Positions 41,517-51,818 of a stretch of 64,000 nucleotides of DNA are shown piece by piece; positions within the stretch are counted from its first letter, which is position 1; every line of letters begins with the position of its first letter. This DNA is from Pelomonas sp. V22 (GTDB lineage Bacteria; Pseudomonadota; Gammaproteobacteria; Burkholderiales; Burkholderiaceae_C), in NCBI RefSeq assembly GCF_030014915.1, contig NZ_JAGIXS010000002.1, positions 586,296 to 650,295 of the forward strand. The letters run 5' to 3'. The position numbers were made by a program, and so were the translations under genes. The notes under the pieces were generated by a model. That model was not told where the DNA came from, ran no database searches, and saw nothing but the letters and a program-made list of their open reading frames with translations.

Positions 41517-43631
41517 ATGGGAGACATGACCTCCGAAGGCGCCAGCATCAGTGCCGGCATCGACCTCAGCCAGTTCTACCAGGTCTTCTTTGAAGAAGCC
41601 GGTGAGAACCTGGACAACATGGAGCAGCTGCTCCTGAATCTGAACATCGAAACGGCCGATGACGAAGAATTGAACGCCATCTTCCGCTGCGCCCACTCGA
41701 TCAAGGGCGGCGCCGCCACCTTTGGCTTCAGCGACGTGGCCGAGCTGACCCACATCATGGAGACGCTGCTGGACAAGCTGCGCCGCCATGAGCTACAGGC
41801 CTCGGCCCCGATGGTCGACGTGCTGCTGCAGGCGGGCGACGCGCTGCGCGCCCAGCTGGGCCGCCATGCCGGCAACGGTGGTGACGCGGTCGATACCGTC
41901 GACCTGATCTCCAGCATCCGCACTTTCGTCGAAGGCGGCACGCCGGCACCAGCGGTCGCAGCAGCGCCCAAGGCGGCAGCGCCCGCTCCGGCGCCCGCAC
42001 CCTCGCCAGCAGCTTCCGGCAAGCCCGGTGCGCGCTTCCTTGAGCTGCAAGTCGGCCCGCTGGACAACCCGGCGCAAGCCGACAACCTGGTGGACCTGTT
42101 CAAGGAAATCACCGACCTCGGCACCATCGAGCCGCTGGACGGCGGCATAGCCGCCGACGGCATGCGCCGCTTCAAGGTCCTGACCAGCAGCACCGACAAC
42201 GACCTGCTGGACCTGTTCACCTTCCACGTCTCGCGCGAGCAGGTCAAGATCCTGCCGCTCAGCGACGGCTTTGGTTTCCACGAGGGTGCACCGGGCGCGC
42301 CCGAGCCAGAAGCCAAGGATCTGGGCTACGGCTTCTTCGACGACGCCCCCGGTTCGCCCGGTGCTGCCAGTGGCGATATCAAGCCGGTTGCTGCGGCTGC
42401 GCCGGTGGCTGCCGCGCCCAAGGCTGCTGCGCCCAAGGTCGAAGCCAAGGGCGCGCCTGGCGGCATGGACCAGTCCACGCTGCGTGTCTCGGTCGAGAAG
42501 GTCGACCAGCTGATCAACCTGGTCGGCGAGCTCGTCATCACCCAAGCCATGTTGGCCCAGAACAGCGCCGGCCTGGACCCCGCCCTGTACCAGCAGCTGG
42601 CCTCGGGCCTCGCGGACCTGGAGCGCAACACGCGCGACCTGCAAGAGTCGGTGATGTCGATCCGCATGATTCCCATGTCGGTCGTGTTCAACCGCTTCCC
42701 GCGCATGCTGCGCGACCTGGCCTCCAAGCTGGGCAAGAAGGTCGAGCTGGTCACGCAAGGTGAAGCCACCGAGCTGGACAAGGGCCTCGTGGAGAAGATC
42801 ACCGATCCCCTCACCCATCTGGTGCGCAACAGCTGCGACCACGGCATCGAGATGCCGGCCGACCGCGCCGCCAAGGGCAAGCCCGAACAAGGCACCATCA
42901 CCCTCGTGGCCTCCCACCAGGGCGGCTCCATCGTCATCGAGGTGCGCGACGACGGCCGTGGCCTGAACCGCCAGAAGCTGCTCTCCAAGGCCCGCGAGAA
43001 AGGCATCGATGCGCCGGACTCGCTGACCGACACCGAGGTCTACAACCTGATCTTCGCGCCGGGCTTCTCGACGGCCGACCAGGTCACCGACGTCTCCGGC
43101 CGAGGCGTGGGCATGGACGTGGTGAAGCGAAATATCACCCAGCTCGGTGGCACGGTCGAGATCGACTCGGCCGAAGGCTACGGCATGAAGGTCTCGGTGC
43201 GCCTGCCTTTGACGCTGGCCATCATGGACGGCATGAGCGTGGGCGTCGGGGAAGAGGTCTACATCCTGCCGCTGGCCTCGGTGGTGGAGTCCTTCCAGGT
43301 GCAGTCCGACACCATCAAGACCGTGGGCGGCTCGGGCCGCGTGGTCGAGGTGCGCGACGAATTCATGCCGGTGATTGAGCTCGAGCAAGTTTTCAATGTT
43401 CCGCGCTTTGACTTCGAGCACGTGTCCTCCATCATGGTGGTGGTCGAAGCAGAGGGTGGCCGCGTCGCCCTGCTGGTCGACGAGTTGCTCGGGCAGCAGC
43501 AGGTGGTGGTCAAGAACCTCGAAGCCAACTACCGCAAGGTCACCGACGTCTCAGGCGCCACCATCATGGGCGATGGGCGCGTGGCGCTGATCCTGGACGT
43601 AGGCAGCCTGATCCGCCGCTCGCGCCACTGA
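41517..43631 (+). CDS. cheA: CheA, chemotaxis histidine kinase
   Basis: 704 residues. Hpt domain with phospho-acceptor H60 ([14 protein letters not shown]); Ala/Pro linkers around a middle CheY-binding-type domain (about 170-250); dimerisation helices (about 320-380); HATPase with [12 protein letters not shown] and [10 protein letters not shown]-terminal CheW-like domain. Known role: receptor-controlled kinase for CheY and CheB. AGGAG before the start. No cheR, cheB or cheD follows in this window. Confidence 0.97.
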   Translation: MGDMTSEGASISAGIDLSQFYQVFFEEAGENLDNMEQLLLNLNIETADDEELNAIFRCAHSIKGGAATFGFSDVAELTHIMETLLDKLRRHELQASAPMVDVLLQAGDALRAQLGRHAGNGGDAVDTVDLISSIRTFVEGGTPAPAVAAAPKAAAPAPAPAPSPAASGKPGARFLELQVGPLDNPAQADNLVDLFKEITDLGTIEPLDGGIAADGMRRFKVLTSSTDNDLLDLFTFHVSREQVKILPLSDGFGFHEGAPGAPEPEAKDLGYGFFDDAPGSPGAASGDIKPVAAAAPVAAAPKAAAPKVEAKGAPGGMDQSTLRVSVEKVDQLINLVGELVITQAMLAQNSAGLDPALYQQLASGLADLERNTRDLQESVMSIRMIPMSVVFNRFPRMLRDLASKLGKKVELVTQGEATELDKGLVEKITDPLTHLVRNSCDHGIEMPADRAAKGKPEQGTITLVASHQGGSIVIEVRDDGRGLNRQKLLSKAREKGIDAPDSLTDTEVYNLIFAPGFSTADQVTDVSGRGVGMDVVKRNITQLGGTVEIDSAEGYGMKVSVRLPLTLAIMDGMSVGVGEEVYILPLASVVESFQVQSDTIKTVGGSGRVVEVRDEFMPVIELEQVFNVPRFDFEHVSSIMVVVEAEGGRVALLVDELLGQQQVVVKNLEANYRKVTDVSGATIMGDGRVALILDVGSLIRRSRH

Positions 43632-43695
43632 GTCCGGCCAGCCCGGCCTGTCTGAAAAGACCGGTCCAGTCCAAGAAGCACACAGGAAAATAACG

Positions 43696-45504
43696 ATGAC
43701 GTTGAGCGCATTGATTCGTCAATTCAGCATACGAACCCGCATGATCGGCGCCATTGCCATGGTGCTGGCCTTGTTGCTGCTGGTCGGTGGCGTCGGGCTC
43801 ACGGGCATGAGCTCGCTGCGGGCCCAGACCAAGCAATTCGCCGAGATGTCGGTGGCCGAGGCCAACAACCTCAGCCGCCTGATCGGCGCCATGGGCGACC
43901 TGCGCCGCTATGAAAAGGACATGGTCATCTACGCGGGCAATGCCGACGAGGTGCGCGGCCATCGCAAGCGCTGGGACGAAGCCCGCCAGACGCTCTCTGC
44001 CGTCGCCAAGGAGATGCTCAAGGGCGAGGAAGATGCCGACAACAAGGTGCTGCGCCAGATGCTGCCCTTGGTCGACAGCTATGCCGACAAGGTGCAGCCG
44101 GTGTTTGGCAAGCTGGAGTCTGGCGCCCTCAGCGATGTGGCGAGCGCCAACAAGGAGTTGAGCGCTGGCAAGGTCTCGATCAAGGACGCCGAGAAACTGC
44201 TCGAAGGCCTGCGCGAGGCGTTGAGCAAGGAATCACAGATCGCCCAGGGCGAGGCTGAACAGACCCAGTCGCGCGTGCTGACCTGGTTCATCGCCGTGCT
44301 AGTGCTCAGCGCCGTCGTCGTGGCGCCGCTGACCCTGCTCAACATGAAGAGCATCTGCGACCCGCTGGTCGAAGCCGAGGCCTTGGCCGAAGCGATTGCC
44401 GAGGGCGACCTGACCCGTGCGCTGATTGCGGTCGAGGGCAAGGATGAAGCCTCGCACCTGATGCATTCGCTGCACAAGATGCAGCAGGCCTTGCAGAGCC
44501 TGATCGGCCAGCTGCGCGTGGCCGCCGACAGCATCCGCACCGCCTCGGTCGAGATCGCCACCGGCAACCAGGACCTGTCCGGCCGCACCGAGCAGACCGC
44601 CTCCAACCTGCAGCAGGCCGCCTCCTCGATGGTGCAGCTGACCGGCACCGTCAAGCAGACCGCCGACTCGGCCCGCACGGCCAACCAGCTGGCCTCCTCG
44701 GCCTCCTCAGCCGCCGCCAAGGGTGGCGAGGTCGTGGGCCATGTGGTCTCGACCATGGACGAGATCAATGCCAGCTCCAAGAAGATCAGCGACATCATCG
44801 GCGTGATCGATGGCATCGCTTTCCAGACCAACATCCTCGCGCTGAACGCGGCCGTCGAGGCCGCCCGTGCCGGCGAGCAGGGTCGCGGATTTGCCGTGGT
44901 CGCTGGTGAGGTCCGCAGCCTGGCCCAGCGCTCGGCCGAAGCCGCCAAGGAGATCAAGACCCTGATCGGCGCCAGCGTCGAGCGGGTCGAGACCGGCTCG
45001 CGCCTGGTGCAGGAAGCCGGCAGCTCGATGAGCGAGATCGTGGCCGGCGTGCAGCGCGTGACCGACATCATTGGCGAAATCTCGGCCGCCGCCAGCGAGC
45101 AGAGCGATGGCATTGGCACCGTCAACCAGTCGGTGGTCCAGCTGGATCAGATGACGCAGCAGAACGCCGCCCTGGTCGAGCAATCGGCCGCCGCTGCCGA
45201 AAGCCTGCGTGACCAGGCCGAGCGCCTGGCCCAGTCGGTCGACCGCTTCCGCATCAGCGCCACGGCGCCGGCTCGCTCCAGCCCTGCCCCGGCCCCGCGC
45301 CCGCAGGCCAAGCCGGCGGCCGGCCCGGTCAGCGTTGCCAAGCCCAAGCCGATGGCCGCCAAGCCGGTAGCCGTCAAAAAGCCGGCCGTCGCAGCAGCGC
45401 CCGTGGCACGCCCGGCCGTGCCCAAGCCCGCTGCCCGCCCCGCCGCCCCGCTCGCACGTGAACAGCTCACGACAAGCGCGGACGGTGACTGGGAAACCTT
45501 CTGA
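43696..45504 (+). CDS. Methyl-accepting chemotaxis protein with CheR-docking tail
   Basis: 602 residues. Membrane helices at about 16-37 and 195-217 flank a four-helix-bundle-type periplasmic domain; HAMP follows; the cytoplasmic hairpin contains the invariant tip [20 protein letters not shown]. After residue about 525 comes a flexible Ala/Pro/Lys-rich linker of about 70 residues ending in DWETF at the extreme C-terminus, the kind of pentapeptide (NWETF in E. coli Tar/Tsr) that tethers CheR. The ligand is unknown. Lies between cheA and cheW. Confidence 0.94.
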   Translation: MTLSALIRQFSIRTRMIGAIAMVLALLLLVGGVGLTGMSSLRAQTKQFAEMSVAEANNLSRLIGAMGDLRRYEKDMVIYAGNADEVRGHRKRWDEARQTLSAVAKEMLKGEEDADNKVLRQMLPLVDSYADKVQPVFGKLESGALSDVASANKELSAGKVSIKDAEKLLEGLREALSKESQIAQGEAEQTQSRVLTWFIAVLVLSAVVVAPLTLLNMKSICDPLVEAEALAEAIAEGDLTRALIAVEGKDEASHLMHSLHKMQQALQSLIGQLRVAADSIRTASVEIATGNQDLSGRTEQTASNLQQAASSMVQLTGTVKQTADSARTANQLASSASSAAAKGGEVVGHVVSTMDEINASSKKISDIIGVIDGIAFQTNILALNAAVEAARAGEQGRGFAVVAGEVRSLAQRSAEAAKEIKTLIGASVERVETGSRLVQEAGSSMSEIVAGVQRVTDIIGEISAAASEQSDGIGTVNQSVVQLDQMTQQNAALVEQSAAAAESLRDQAERLAQSVDRFRISATAPARSSPAPAPRPQAKPAAGPVSVAKPKPMAAKPVAVKKPAVAAAPVARPAVPKPAARPAAPLAREQLTTSADGDWETF

Positions 45505-45561
45505 AGCCGGATTACAGTCCGAGCGTTCCTTCCGCATTGCTGAACCACCAAGAGGTCATCC

Positions 45562-46110
45562 ATGGATAACACGCAAGAAACCTCCACCGCCGTGGTCCCC
45601 CGCGAGTCCGGTGCGCTGATGGTCAACCAGAAGGCCCATGTGCCGCACAACGGCGAGTACCTGACCTTCCGCCTCGGCTCCGAGGAATACGGCATCGACA
45701 TCCTCAAGGTGCAGGAAATCCGCTCCTACGAGCAGCCCACCCGCATCGCCAACGCGCCCGAGTTCATCAAGGGCGTGGTCAATCTGCGCGGCGTCATCGT
45801 GCCCATCGTCGATCTGCGACTGAAGCTGGGCTGCGCCACGGCCGAGTACAACAGCTTCACCGTGGTCATCGTGCTGAACGTGAAGAACCGCGTCGTCGGC
45901 GCGGTGGTCGACTCGGTCTCCGACGTGCTGGAACTGAGCCGCGACGCGATCCGCCCGGCGCCCGAGCTGAGCTCGGCAGCCGTGGACACCAGCTTCATCA
46001 CCGGCATCGGCGCCATCAACGAGCGCATGCTGATCCTGATGGACATCGAAGGCCTGATGAGCAGCGCCGACATGGGCCTGATGGACAGCGTGACTGCGGC
46101 TGCCAGCTGA
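45562..46110 (+). CDS. cheW: CheW, receptor-kinase coupling protein
   Basis: 182 residues; an N-terminal extension of about 30 residues precedes the CheW fold ([40 protein letters not shown]). Known role: links MCPs to CheA. Last gene of the chemotaxis operon, followed by a strong terminator. Confidence 0.96.
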   Translation: MDNTQETSTAVVPRESGALMVNQKAHVPHNGEYLTFRLGSEEYGIDILKVQEIRSYEQPTRIANAPEFIKGVVNLRGVIVPIVDLRLKLGCATAEYNSFTVVIVLNVKNRVVGAVVDSVSDVLELSRDAIRPAPELSSAAVDTSFITGIGAINERMLILMDIEGLMSSADMGLMDSVTAAAS

Positions 46111-46142
46111 GCCCTCAGCCAGCTCGCAATCAGCCCTGAAGA

Positions 46143-46172
46143 CAAAGGCGCCGCGAGGCGCCTTTGTTCTTT
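46143..46172. terminator. Bidirectional intrinsic terminator after cheW
   Basis: Perfect 10-bp stem CAAAGGCGCC/GGCGCCTTTG with GCGA loop and TTCTTT tail. It sits between cheW and the convergent ABC permease gene, whose stop lies in the tail. Confidence 0.92.
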
Positions 46173-48720
46173 ATTGCGTGTCCGCCTCGCGCAGCGTGGC
46201 CACCACAGGCCGCGTCAGCACGCCGCGCAAACCCCACCAGCCGGCCGCCTGCGCCAGCAAGGCACCGGCCAGCGCACTGGCCAGCGGTACCCAGGGGCTG
46301 GCCGTCCATTGGAACTCGAACACGTAGCGGGCCAGCAGCCATCCGAGCAGCAAGGCCACGCCGCCGGCCAGCAGCCCGGCCAGCGCACCGAGCCCGAGCA
46401 ACTCGGCCCGCTGCACCTGCGCCAGCAGCTTGCTGCTGGCGCCCAGGGCCCGCATCAGGGCGAATTCACGGGTGCGGGCATCGCGCGTGCTCGACACCGC
46501 CGCCAGCAGCACCACGAGGCCGGTGGCCAGCGTGAAGGCGAACAGGAACTGCACGGCCTGTATCACCTGGTCCAGCACCTGCTGCACCTGGCGCAGTTGG
46601 GCCGACACATCGACCACGGTCACATTCGGGAACTCGCGCGCCAGCGCGGAGTCGAGGCTGCGGCCGGCCGGCGACTTGTAGGCTGAGATGAAGCTGGCCG
46701 GCAAGTCGGGCATCTGTGCCTGCGGAAACAGCACGAAGAAGTTGACCCGCATCGAGCTCCAGTCGACCTTTCGCAGGCTGGTGATGCGGCCCTCGACCTG
46801 GGTGCCCGCCACGTCGAAGCGCAGGCTGTCGCCGAGCTTCAGGCCCAGTTGCTCGGCCAGGCCGGCTTCCACGCTCATGCCGCCCGCTTCCTCGGCCGTC
46901 CAGGCGCCCTTGAGCACCCGGTTGTGGCTGGGCAGTTCGCCGGTGTGGCTGAGGTTGAACTCCCGCTCGGCCAGACGCTGTGCGCGCTCTTCCTTGAACT
47001 GCTTGGGGGCGATGGGCTGGCCGTTGATGCTCAGCAGGCGACCGCGGATCATCGGATACCAGTCCAGGCGGCCGACCTGGGCCTCCAGCAAGCGGGCGCG
47101 AAAGGCTTCGCCCTGGTCGGGCTGGATGTTGATGACGAAGCGGTCCGGCGCATCGGCCGGCGTGGCCGCGCGCCAACTGGCAATCAGGTCGGTGCGCAGC
47201 AGCACCAGCAGGGACAGGGCCAGCAGGCCCACGGCCAGCGAGGCCACCTGCACCACGGCGAAGGCCGGCCGCGCGGCCACCTGACGCGTGGCCAGCAGCA
47301 GCCAGCGCGGCGCGCCATTGCCGTTGACGCTGATCGGCACGACGCGGCGCAACAGCAGCACGGCCAGCCATGCCAGCAAGGCAAAGAAGCCGAGCGCCAC
47401 GGCAAAGCCGCCGGCCGAAATCAGACCCAGCTTGGCGTCGTCGGCCAGGGCCATCAGGATGGCCGCAAACCCGAGCACGCCGCTGAGCAGCACCATCAGC
47501 GAACCGCCCTTCAGATTGCCGAGCTCGCGCCGCATCACCCGCAGCGGCGGCACGGCCGCCAGCTGCAGCACCGGCGGCAAGCCAAAGCCCAGCAGCAGCG
47601 ACAGGCCCAGCCCCAGGCCCAGCAGGCCGGGCCGCAGACCGGGCAACGGCAGGCTCACGTCGATCAGGCCCGACAGCAGGGCCACGAAGCCATAGTGCAG
47701 CGCAAATCCAAGGGCCACGCCGAGCAGGCTGGCGATCAGGCCGGCCGCACCGAATTCCAGGCCGTAGACCCAGGCGATGCGGCGCTGCGGCTGGCCCAGC
47801 ACGCGCTGCATCGCGCAGTCATCCAGATGCCGCGTTGCGAAGTCGCGCGCGGCCAGCGCCACGGCCACGGCGGCCAGCAGGGCCGCCAGCATCGCGACCA
47901 GGTTGAGGAACTTGCCCGCCCGGTCCAGCGTCTGGCGCATCTCGGGGCGGCCGTTCTCCAGCGACTCCAGGCGCACGCCACGCAGCCGCTGACTCTCGAT
48001 CAGCTTGGCAGCCTGCTCCATGAAGCTGCGCACGGCGGCGGCCTGAGACGCCTCGCCGGCCAGTGCCAGGCGGTAGCTGACGCGGCTGGCCGGCTGGACG
48101 AGGCCCGTGGCCGGCAGATCGGCCGCAGCGATCATCAGGCGCGGCGCGAAGTTCATGAAGCCGGCGCCCCGGTCGGGCTCGTTGGCGATCACACCGGCCA
48201 CCACGAAGCTGCTGTCGCCGAGCAAGAGGGTCTGGCCCGGTTTGAGCCCCAGGGCATCGAGTACGGCCGGATCGGCCCAGGCCTGGCCACGCGGCGGCGT
48301 CCCCACCTGGCGGCCGTCTTCCAGCTGCAGCTTGCCGCGCAGCGGATAGCCCTCGCCCACCGCTTTCACCGCCACCAGGCGGCTGCCGCCGCCCTGGGCA
48401 TCGGGCGCACGCGCCATGCTGGGGAAGGTAGCGCTGCCCACCTGGGCCAGGCCCAGCTCAGTGCCCAAGGCCCGCAGCGCGGCCGGCGTGGCCTGGTCGC
48501 TGGAGACGACTGCATCGCCACCCAGCAGCTGGGCGGCATCGCGGCTGAGGCCTTGGTCCAGGCGGTTCGACAGGAAACCCACTGAACACAGCGCTGCCAC
48601 GGCCAGCGCCACTGCCAGCATCAGGAGGCGCAGCTCGCCGGCGCGGGCATCGCGCCAGAACTGGCGCCAGGCCAGCTGAAAGACCGAGGGAGGGGTAGGA
48701 GCGGAGGCGGCGTCAAGCAT
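46171..48720 (-). CDS. FtsX-like ABC transporter permease (YbbP-type)
   Basis: About 849 residues from the ATG at 48720; an ATG at 48762 is also possible. One N-terminal helix, a large periplasmic MacB-like domain, then two FtsX-type four-helix regions with long soluble loops between them, the architecture of YbbP. Known relatives work with a separate ATPase (YbbA) and are thought to pull lipids or lipoproteins from the membrane; substrate uncertain. No ATPase gene is adjacent in this window. Convergent with cheW. Confidence 0.88.
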   Translation of the reverse strand: MLDAASAPTPPSVFQLAWRQFWRDARAGELRLLMLAVALAVAALCSVGFLSNRLDQGLSRDAAQLLGGDAVVSSDQATPAALRALGTELGLAQVGSATFPSMARAPDAQGGGSRLVAVKAVGEGYPLRGKLQLEDGRQVGTPPRGQAWADPAVLDALGLKPGQTLLLGDSSFVVAGVIANEPDRGAGFMNFAPRLMIAAADLPATGLVQPASRVSYRLALAGEASQAAAVRSFMEQAAKLIESQRLRGVRLESLENGRPEMRQTLDRAGKFLNLVAMLAALLAAVAVALAARDFATRHLDDCAMQRVLGQPQRRIAWVYGLEFGAAGLIASLLGVALGFALHYGFVALLSGLIDVSLPLPGLRPGLLGLGLGLSLLLGFGLPPVLQLAAVPPLRVMRRELGNLKGGSLMVLLSGVLGFAAILMALADDAKLGLISAGGFAVALGFFALLAWLAVLLLRRVVPISVNGNGAPRWLLLATRQVAARPAFAVVQVASLAVGLLALSLLVLLRTDLIASWRAATPADAPDRFVINIQPDQGEAFRARLLEAQVGRLDWYPMIRGRLLSINGQPIAPKQFKEERAQRLAEREFNLSHTGELPSHNRVLKGAWTAEEAGGMSVEAGLAEQLGLKLGDSLRFDVAGTQVEGRITSLRKVDWSSMRVNFFVLFPQAQMPDLPASFISAYKSPAGRSLDSALAREFPNVTVVDVSAQLRQVQQVLDQVIQAVQFLFAFTLATGLVVLLAAVSSTRDARTREFALMRALGASSKLLAQVQRAELLGLGALAGLLAGGVALLLGWLLARYVFEFQWTASPWVPLASALAGALLAQAAGWWGLRGVLTRPVVATLREADTQ

Positions 48721-48807
48721 GGCCCCGACTGTAGATGCAAGCCGCTTGAACGGCCCGTGCAAGAAATCAGCGCGATGGCGGGGCCGTTCGGTCGTTCAAT
48801 GGGAGCC

Positions 48808-49641
48808 ATGAACACCACCGCCCATGCTCCGCTCTTTCTCTCCCATGGTTCGCCGATGACCGCGCTGGAGCCGCGCGAGGCCGGCGCCTTCATGCAGCAA
48901 CTCGGCAGGAGCATCGACGAGCGCTTCGGCCGGCCGCGCGCCCTGCTGATGATCTCGGCCCACACCTCGGCCCGCATGCCGGTGCTGCTGGGTGGCGCGC
49001 GCCATCAGGCGATCTACGACTTCGGCGGCTTCGACCCCAAGCTGCAGACGCTGCGCTACGACGCGCCCGGCGCGCCCGCCCTGGCCGACCAGGCCCAGGC
49101 CCTGCTGCAGCAAGGCGGCATCGAGGTGGCCCGCGTCGACCAGGCCGGCCTGGACCATGGCATCTGGGTGCCCCTGCGCTACATGTACCCCGAGGCCGAC
49201 ATCCCGGTGCTGCCGCTGGCCTTCGTGCCCACGCAAAGCCCGGCCCAGCAGTTCGCGCTCGGCGAGGCCCTTGGGCAATTGGCCGCCGACGGCGTGCAGA
49301 TCATCGGCAGCGGCAGCATCACGCACAACCTGCGCCGCGTCTTCATGGGTCAGCCAGCCATCGACGCCGACGAGATCGCGCCTTCGGCCGAGTTCCGAAA
49401 CTGGATGTTGGAACGCAGCGCGGCACGCGACTGGGACGCCTTGTTCGACTACCGCCGCCAGGCACCGCATGCGCTGGACATGCACCCGACCGACGAGCAC
49501 CTGCTGCCCTGGTACGTGGCCGCCGGCGCGGCCGGCCGCGACGCCGCGCCCCGGCGCATCCACGCCAGCCTGACCTTCGGCTGCCTGGGCATGGACGCCT
49601 ATGCCTTCGGGCCTTCGGCCACGGCTTGGGAAGCGGTGTAG
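48808..49641 (+). CDS. DODA-type extradiol dioxygenase (LigB superfamily)
   Basis: 277 residues from the ATG at 48808; a start at 48799 is nearly as good. Metal-binding histidines are visible in LSHGSPM, ISAHTSAR, DHGIWVPL and SGSITHNL. Known role of the family: ring-opening of catechol-type substrates such as DOPA; bacterial members (YgiD) often have unknown natural substrates. Divergent from the ABC permease, monocistronic in appearance. Confidence 0.87.
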   Translation: MNTTAHAPLFLSHGSPMTALEPREAGAFMQQLGRSIDERFGRPRALLMISAHTSARMPVLLGGARHQAIYDFGGFDPKLQTLRYDAPGAPALADQAQALLQQGGIEVARVDQAGLDHGIWVPLRYMYPEADIPVLPLAFVPTQSPAQQFALGEALGQLAADGVQIIGSGSITHNLRRVFMGQPAIDADEIAPSAEFRNWMLERSAARDWDALFDYRRQAPHALDMHPTDEHLLPWYVAAGAAGRDAAPRRIHASLTFGCLGMDAYAFGPSATAWEAV

Positions 49642-49698
49642 GACTCCCCAAGCACCAGGCACCGTGACATCATGGGCGCTCCTTGAACAGGAGCGCCT

Positions 49699-50898
49699 AT
49701 GGACACGCTGCATCCATACCGGTTTCGTCTGTGCCTCAGCCTGGCCGCCGCCGCCCTCGCGGCGTGCAGCCCCGACAGCCCACCGACCAGCAGCGCGCCC
49801 AAGCCCGGCGAAAGCACAAACGCTCTGGGGTCCGCTTCGGGCTCAGGCATGCCAGCCGTGCAGCCAGCCCCGGCCACTGCCGTGGCGCAAAGCGAGCAGA
49901 CGGTGGACATCATCGATCAGCAAGGCTTTGACCAAGCCATCACCGCCGCCACCGCCCGGGTACCGACCGGTTGGCAAACCGCAGGCGGCGTCAACTGGAA
50001 CCGCCAGACCCACTGCGTCGGCAACCAGATGCGGCTGGAGTGGGTCGCCAGCTCGCCAGATGGCCAGCAGGCGCTGGAAATCCTGCATGGCTTCAGTTGG
50101 CAGATCCAGGGCACGCAGATCCAGATGAACCCCTGCCCTGCCGCACCGTTCAACTCGACGCAGAGCTTCCTCGCCGCCGTGGTCCAGCAGCGGCGGCCGG
50201 GCGCGCATATCGTGGAATACCGGGACCGGCCCGATCTCTCGCAGGCGGCCCGCGCCGCCACCGCTCAAGCGCCGGGCGGCGCCCGCATGCACTTCGACGC
50301 AGGCCAGATGCTGATCGCCTACGAGATCCAGGGCCGTCCCGTGCGCGAGCTGTTCAGCGCCAGCCTCAGCTTCTCCGAGATGCAGGGCAATGTGGTGGGC
50401 GGCACCTCGATGGTGTTCGCGCAGCGTGCGCCCGAGGGCCAGCTCGACCCCAAGGTAGGTGACCGCATCACCGCCTCGATCAAAGCCAACCCGCAATGGG
50501 TGGCGATGATGCAGAGTGCCACCCGCAATGCCGAGCAGCGCTTCTCCTCGAACCAGCGCCAGGAAATCGACCGCTGGCATGCCAGCGAGATGGCCCGCAT
50601 CAACGCGCAAGGCGCGGCCGACCGGGCCGCCATCCGCTCGCGCACCAATGCCGAGGTGGCCCAGATCTACGCCAACACCAATGCCAACACCCAGGCCACC
50701 AACGACAACATCCACCGCCGCAACCTCGAGGCCGTGGGCGAGTACAACACCTACCGCGATGCCAATGGCAACACCGTCAGGGCCAGCATCCATGGCGGCC
50801 AGCGCGTGATCCGCAACCCGGATGGCACGTACACGACGACCAACAACCCCTATGCCACGCCTCCAGCTGGCGCCGAAGAGCTGAAGCGGGTGCGCTGA
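49699..50898 (+). CDS. Predicted lipoprotein of unknown function
   Basis: 399 residues, AGGAG upstream. The N-terminus is a lipoprotein signal with lipobox LAAC, then a Pro/Ser-rich spacer. The middle part (about 70-250) has a folded look with several Trp; the region 260-340 is a charged helix (QRQEIDRWHASEMARINAQG), and the C-terminal part is polar with an NPDGTYTTTNNPY-like stretch. I do not recognise the family. The helical repeat may be a coiled coil that reaches into the periplasm. Confidence 0.75.
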   Translation: MDTLHPYRFRLCLSLAAAALAACSPDSPPTSSAPKPGESTNALGSASGSGMPAVQPAPATAVAQSEQTVDIIDQQGFDQAITAATARVPTGWQTAGGVNWNRQTHCVGNQMRLEWVASSPDGQQALEILHGFSWQIQGTQIQMNPCPAAPFNSTQSFLAAVVQQRRPGAHIVEYRDRPDLSQAARAATAQAPGGARMHFDAGQMLIAYEIQGRPVRELFSASLSFSEMQGNVVGGTSMVFAQRAPEGQLDPKVGDRITASIKANPQWVAMMQSATRNAEQRFSSNQRQEIDRWHASEMARINAQGAADRAAIRSRTNAEVAQIYANTNANTQATNDNIHRRNLEAVGEYNTYRDANGNTVRASIHGGQRVIRNPDGTYTTTNNPYATPPAGAEELKRVR

Positions 50899-50956
50899 GC
50901 GAGGCGGCGGCCCCCAAAGCAAAAGACCATGTCTCACGACATGGCCTTGGCGCATC

Positions 50957-51030
50957 TGGAGCGGGTGATGGGAATCGAACCCACGTATCGAGCTTGGGAA
51001 GCTAGCGTTCTACCATTGAACTACACCCGC
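50957..51030 (-). tRNA. tRNA-Gly (CCC)
   Basis: Minus-strand cloverleaf: acceptor GCGGGTG/CACCCGC, D arm GTTC/GAAC, anticodon loop TTCCCAA giving anticodon CCC, T arm GTGGG-TTCGATT-CCCAT, and an encoded CCA end. One mismatch in the anticodon stem. Reads GGG codons. Confidence 0.93.
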
Positions 51031-51168
51031 GAAGTGGGCAGATTCTAGCGCCGGCATTGGAGCGCGCTCTCTAGGAAATCGCGCCGCCTTGGGTATCCCT
51101 CCCTAGAACTCGCCGCCCATACTGGCCTCAGTCGATTTGATCTTCAACTGAACCAGCAAGGACCCGCC

Positions 51169-51753
51169 ATGCGCAAGCCCACCCTGACCCACGTCACTCT
51201 GAACACCGTTGAACAGTGCCGCAGCGCCGCGACGCAAGTCGTCAAGGCCTATCGCCTGGGCAGCCACCGCGTGATCGGCCAGGTCAAGACAAGCAACGAG
51301 CGCGTTAGCGCGCTGACCAAACTGGCCGCCAAGGGCGTGGACCAGGTCGCGAACCGCAGCGAACAGCTGATCGACGTCAGCGCCAAGACCACGGCCGCGC
51401 AGATCAGCAAGGCCTCCAAGTTCGCCGGCCGCATCGAGCACCCGGTACTGGCCACTGGCCTGCAGACCGCTTCGCGCCTGAGCCTGCCCAGCGCCCTGGC
51501 CGTGCTGGCCGTGGCCGGCAAGGCTGCCGCCGGTGCCGAGAGCCTGGTCAAGGCCGTGGAACCCAAGCGCGCAGCCCGCAAGGCTCGCCCCGCACGCGCA
51601 GCCCGTCCTGCCCCCAAGGCTGCAGCCAAGCCGGCTCGCAAGCCGGTGGCTCGCAAGGCCGCCGCGCCGGTGGCAGTCAAGGCCAAGCCGGTGCGCGCCG
51701 CTGCCGCCAAGAAGGCGCCCGTCGCCGCAGCGCCGGCAGCATCGGCCGCCTGA
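51169..51753 (+). CDS. Phasin-like protein with histone-H1-like basic tail
   Basis: 194 residues. The first 130 residues are helical and resemble phasin-type coiled helices (VEQCRSAATQVVKAYRLG ... VDQVANRSEQLIDVSAKTT). From about 130 the protein is an Ala/Lys/Pro repeat tail (KPARKPVARKAAAPVAVKAK) like bacterial H1-type DNA-binding tails. Similar two-part proteins link PHB granules to DNA, but this is inference. Followed by a strong terminator; single gene. Confidence 0.7.
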   Translation: MRKPTLTHVTLNTVEQCRSAATQVVKAYRLGSHRVIGQVKTSNERVSALTKLAAKGVDQVANRSEQLIDVSAKTTAAQISKASKFAGRIEHPVLATGLQTASRLSLPSALAVLAVAGKAAAGAESLVKAVEPKRAARKARPARAARPAPKAAAKPARKPVARKAAAPVAVKAKPVRAAAAKKAPVAAAPAASAA

Positions 51754-51773
51754 ATCGCACCGCGCTGAACGAG

Positions 51774-51803
51774 AAACGGCCCGACGGATGTCGGGCCGTT
51801 TTG
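51774..51803. terminator. Bidirectional terminator after the phasin-like gene
   Basis: 11-bp stem AACGGCCCGAC/GTCGGGCCGTT, 4-nt loop, T-rich tail. Placed between convergent genes. Confidence 0.9.
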
Positions 51804-51818
51804 CTTCTGGGGCCTGAC

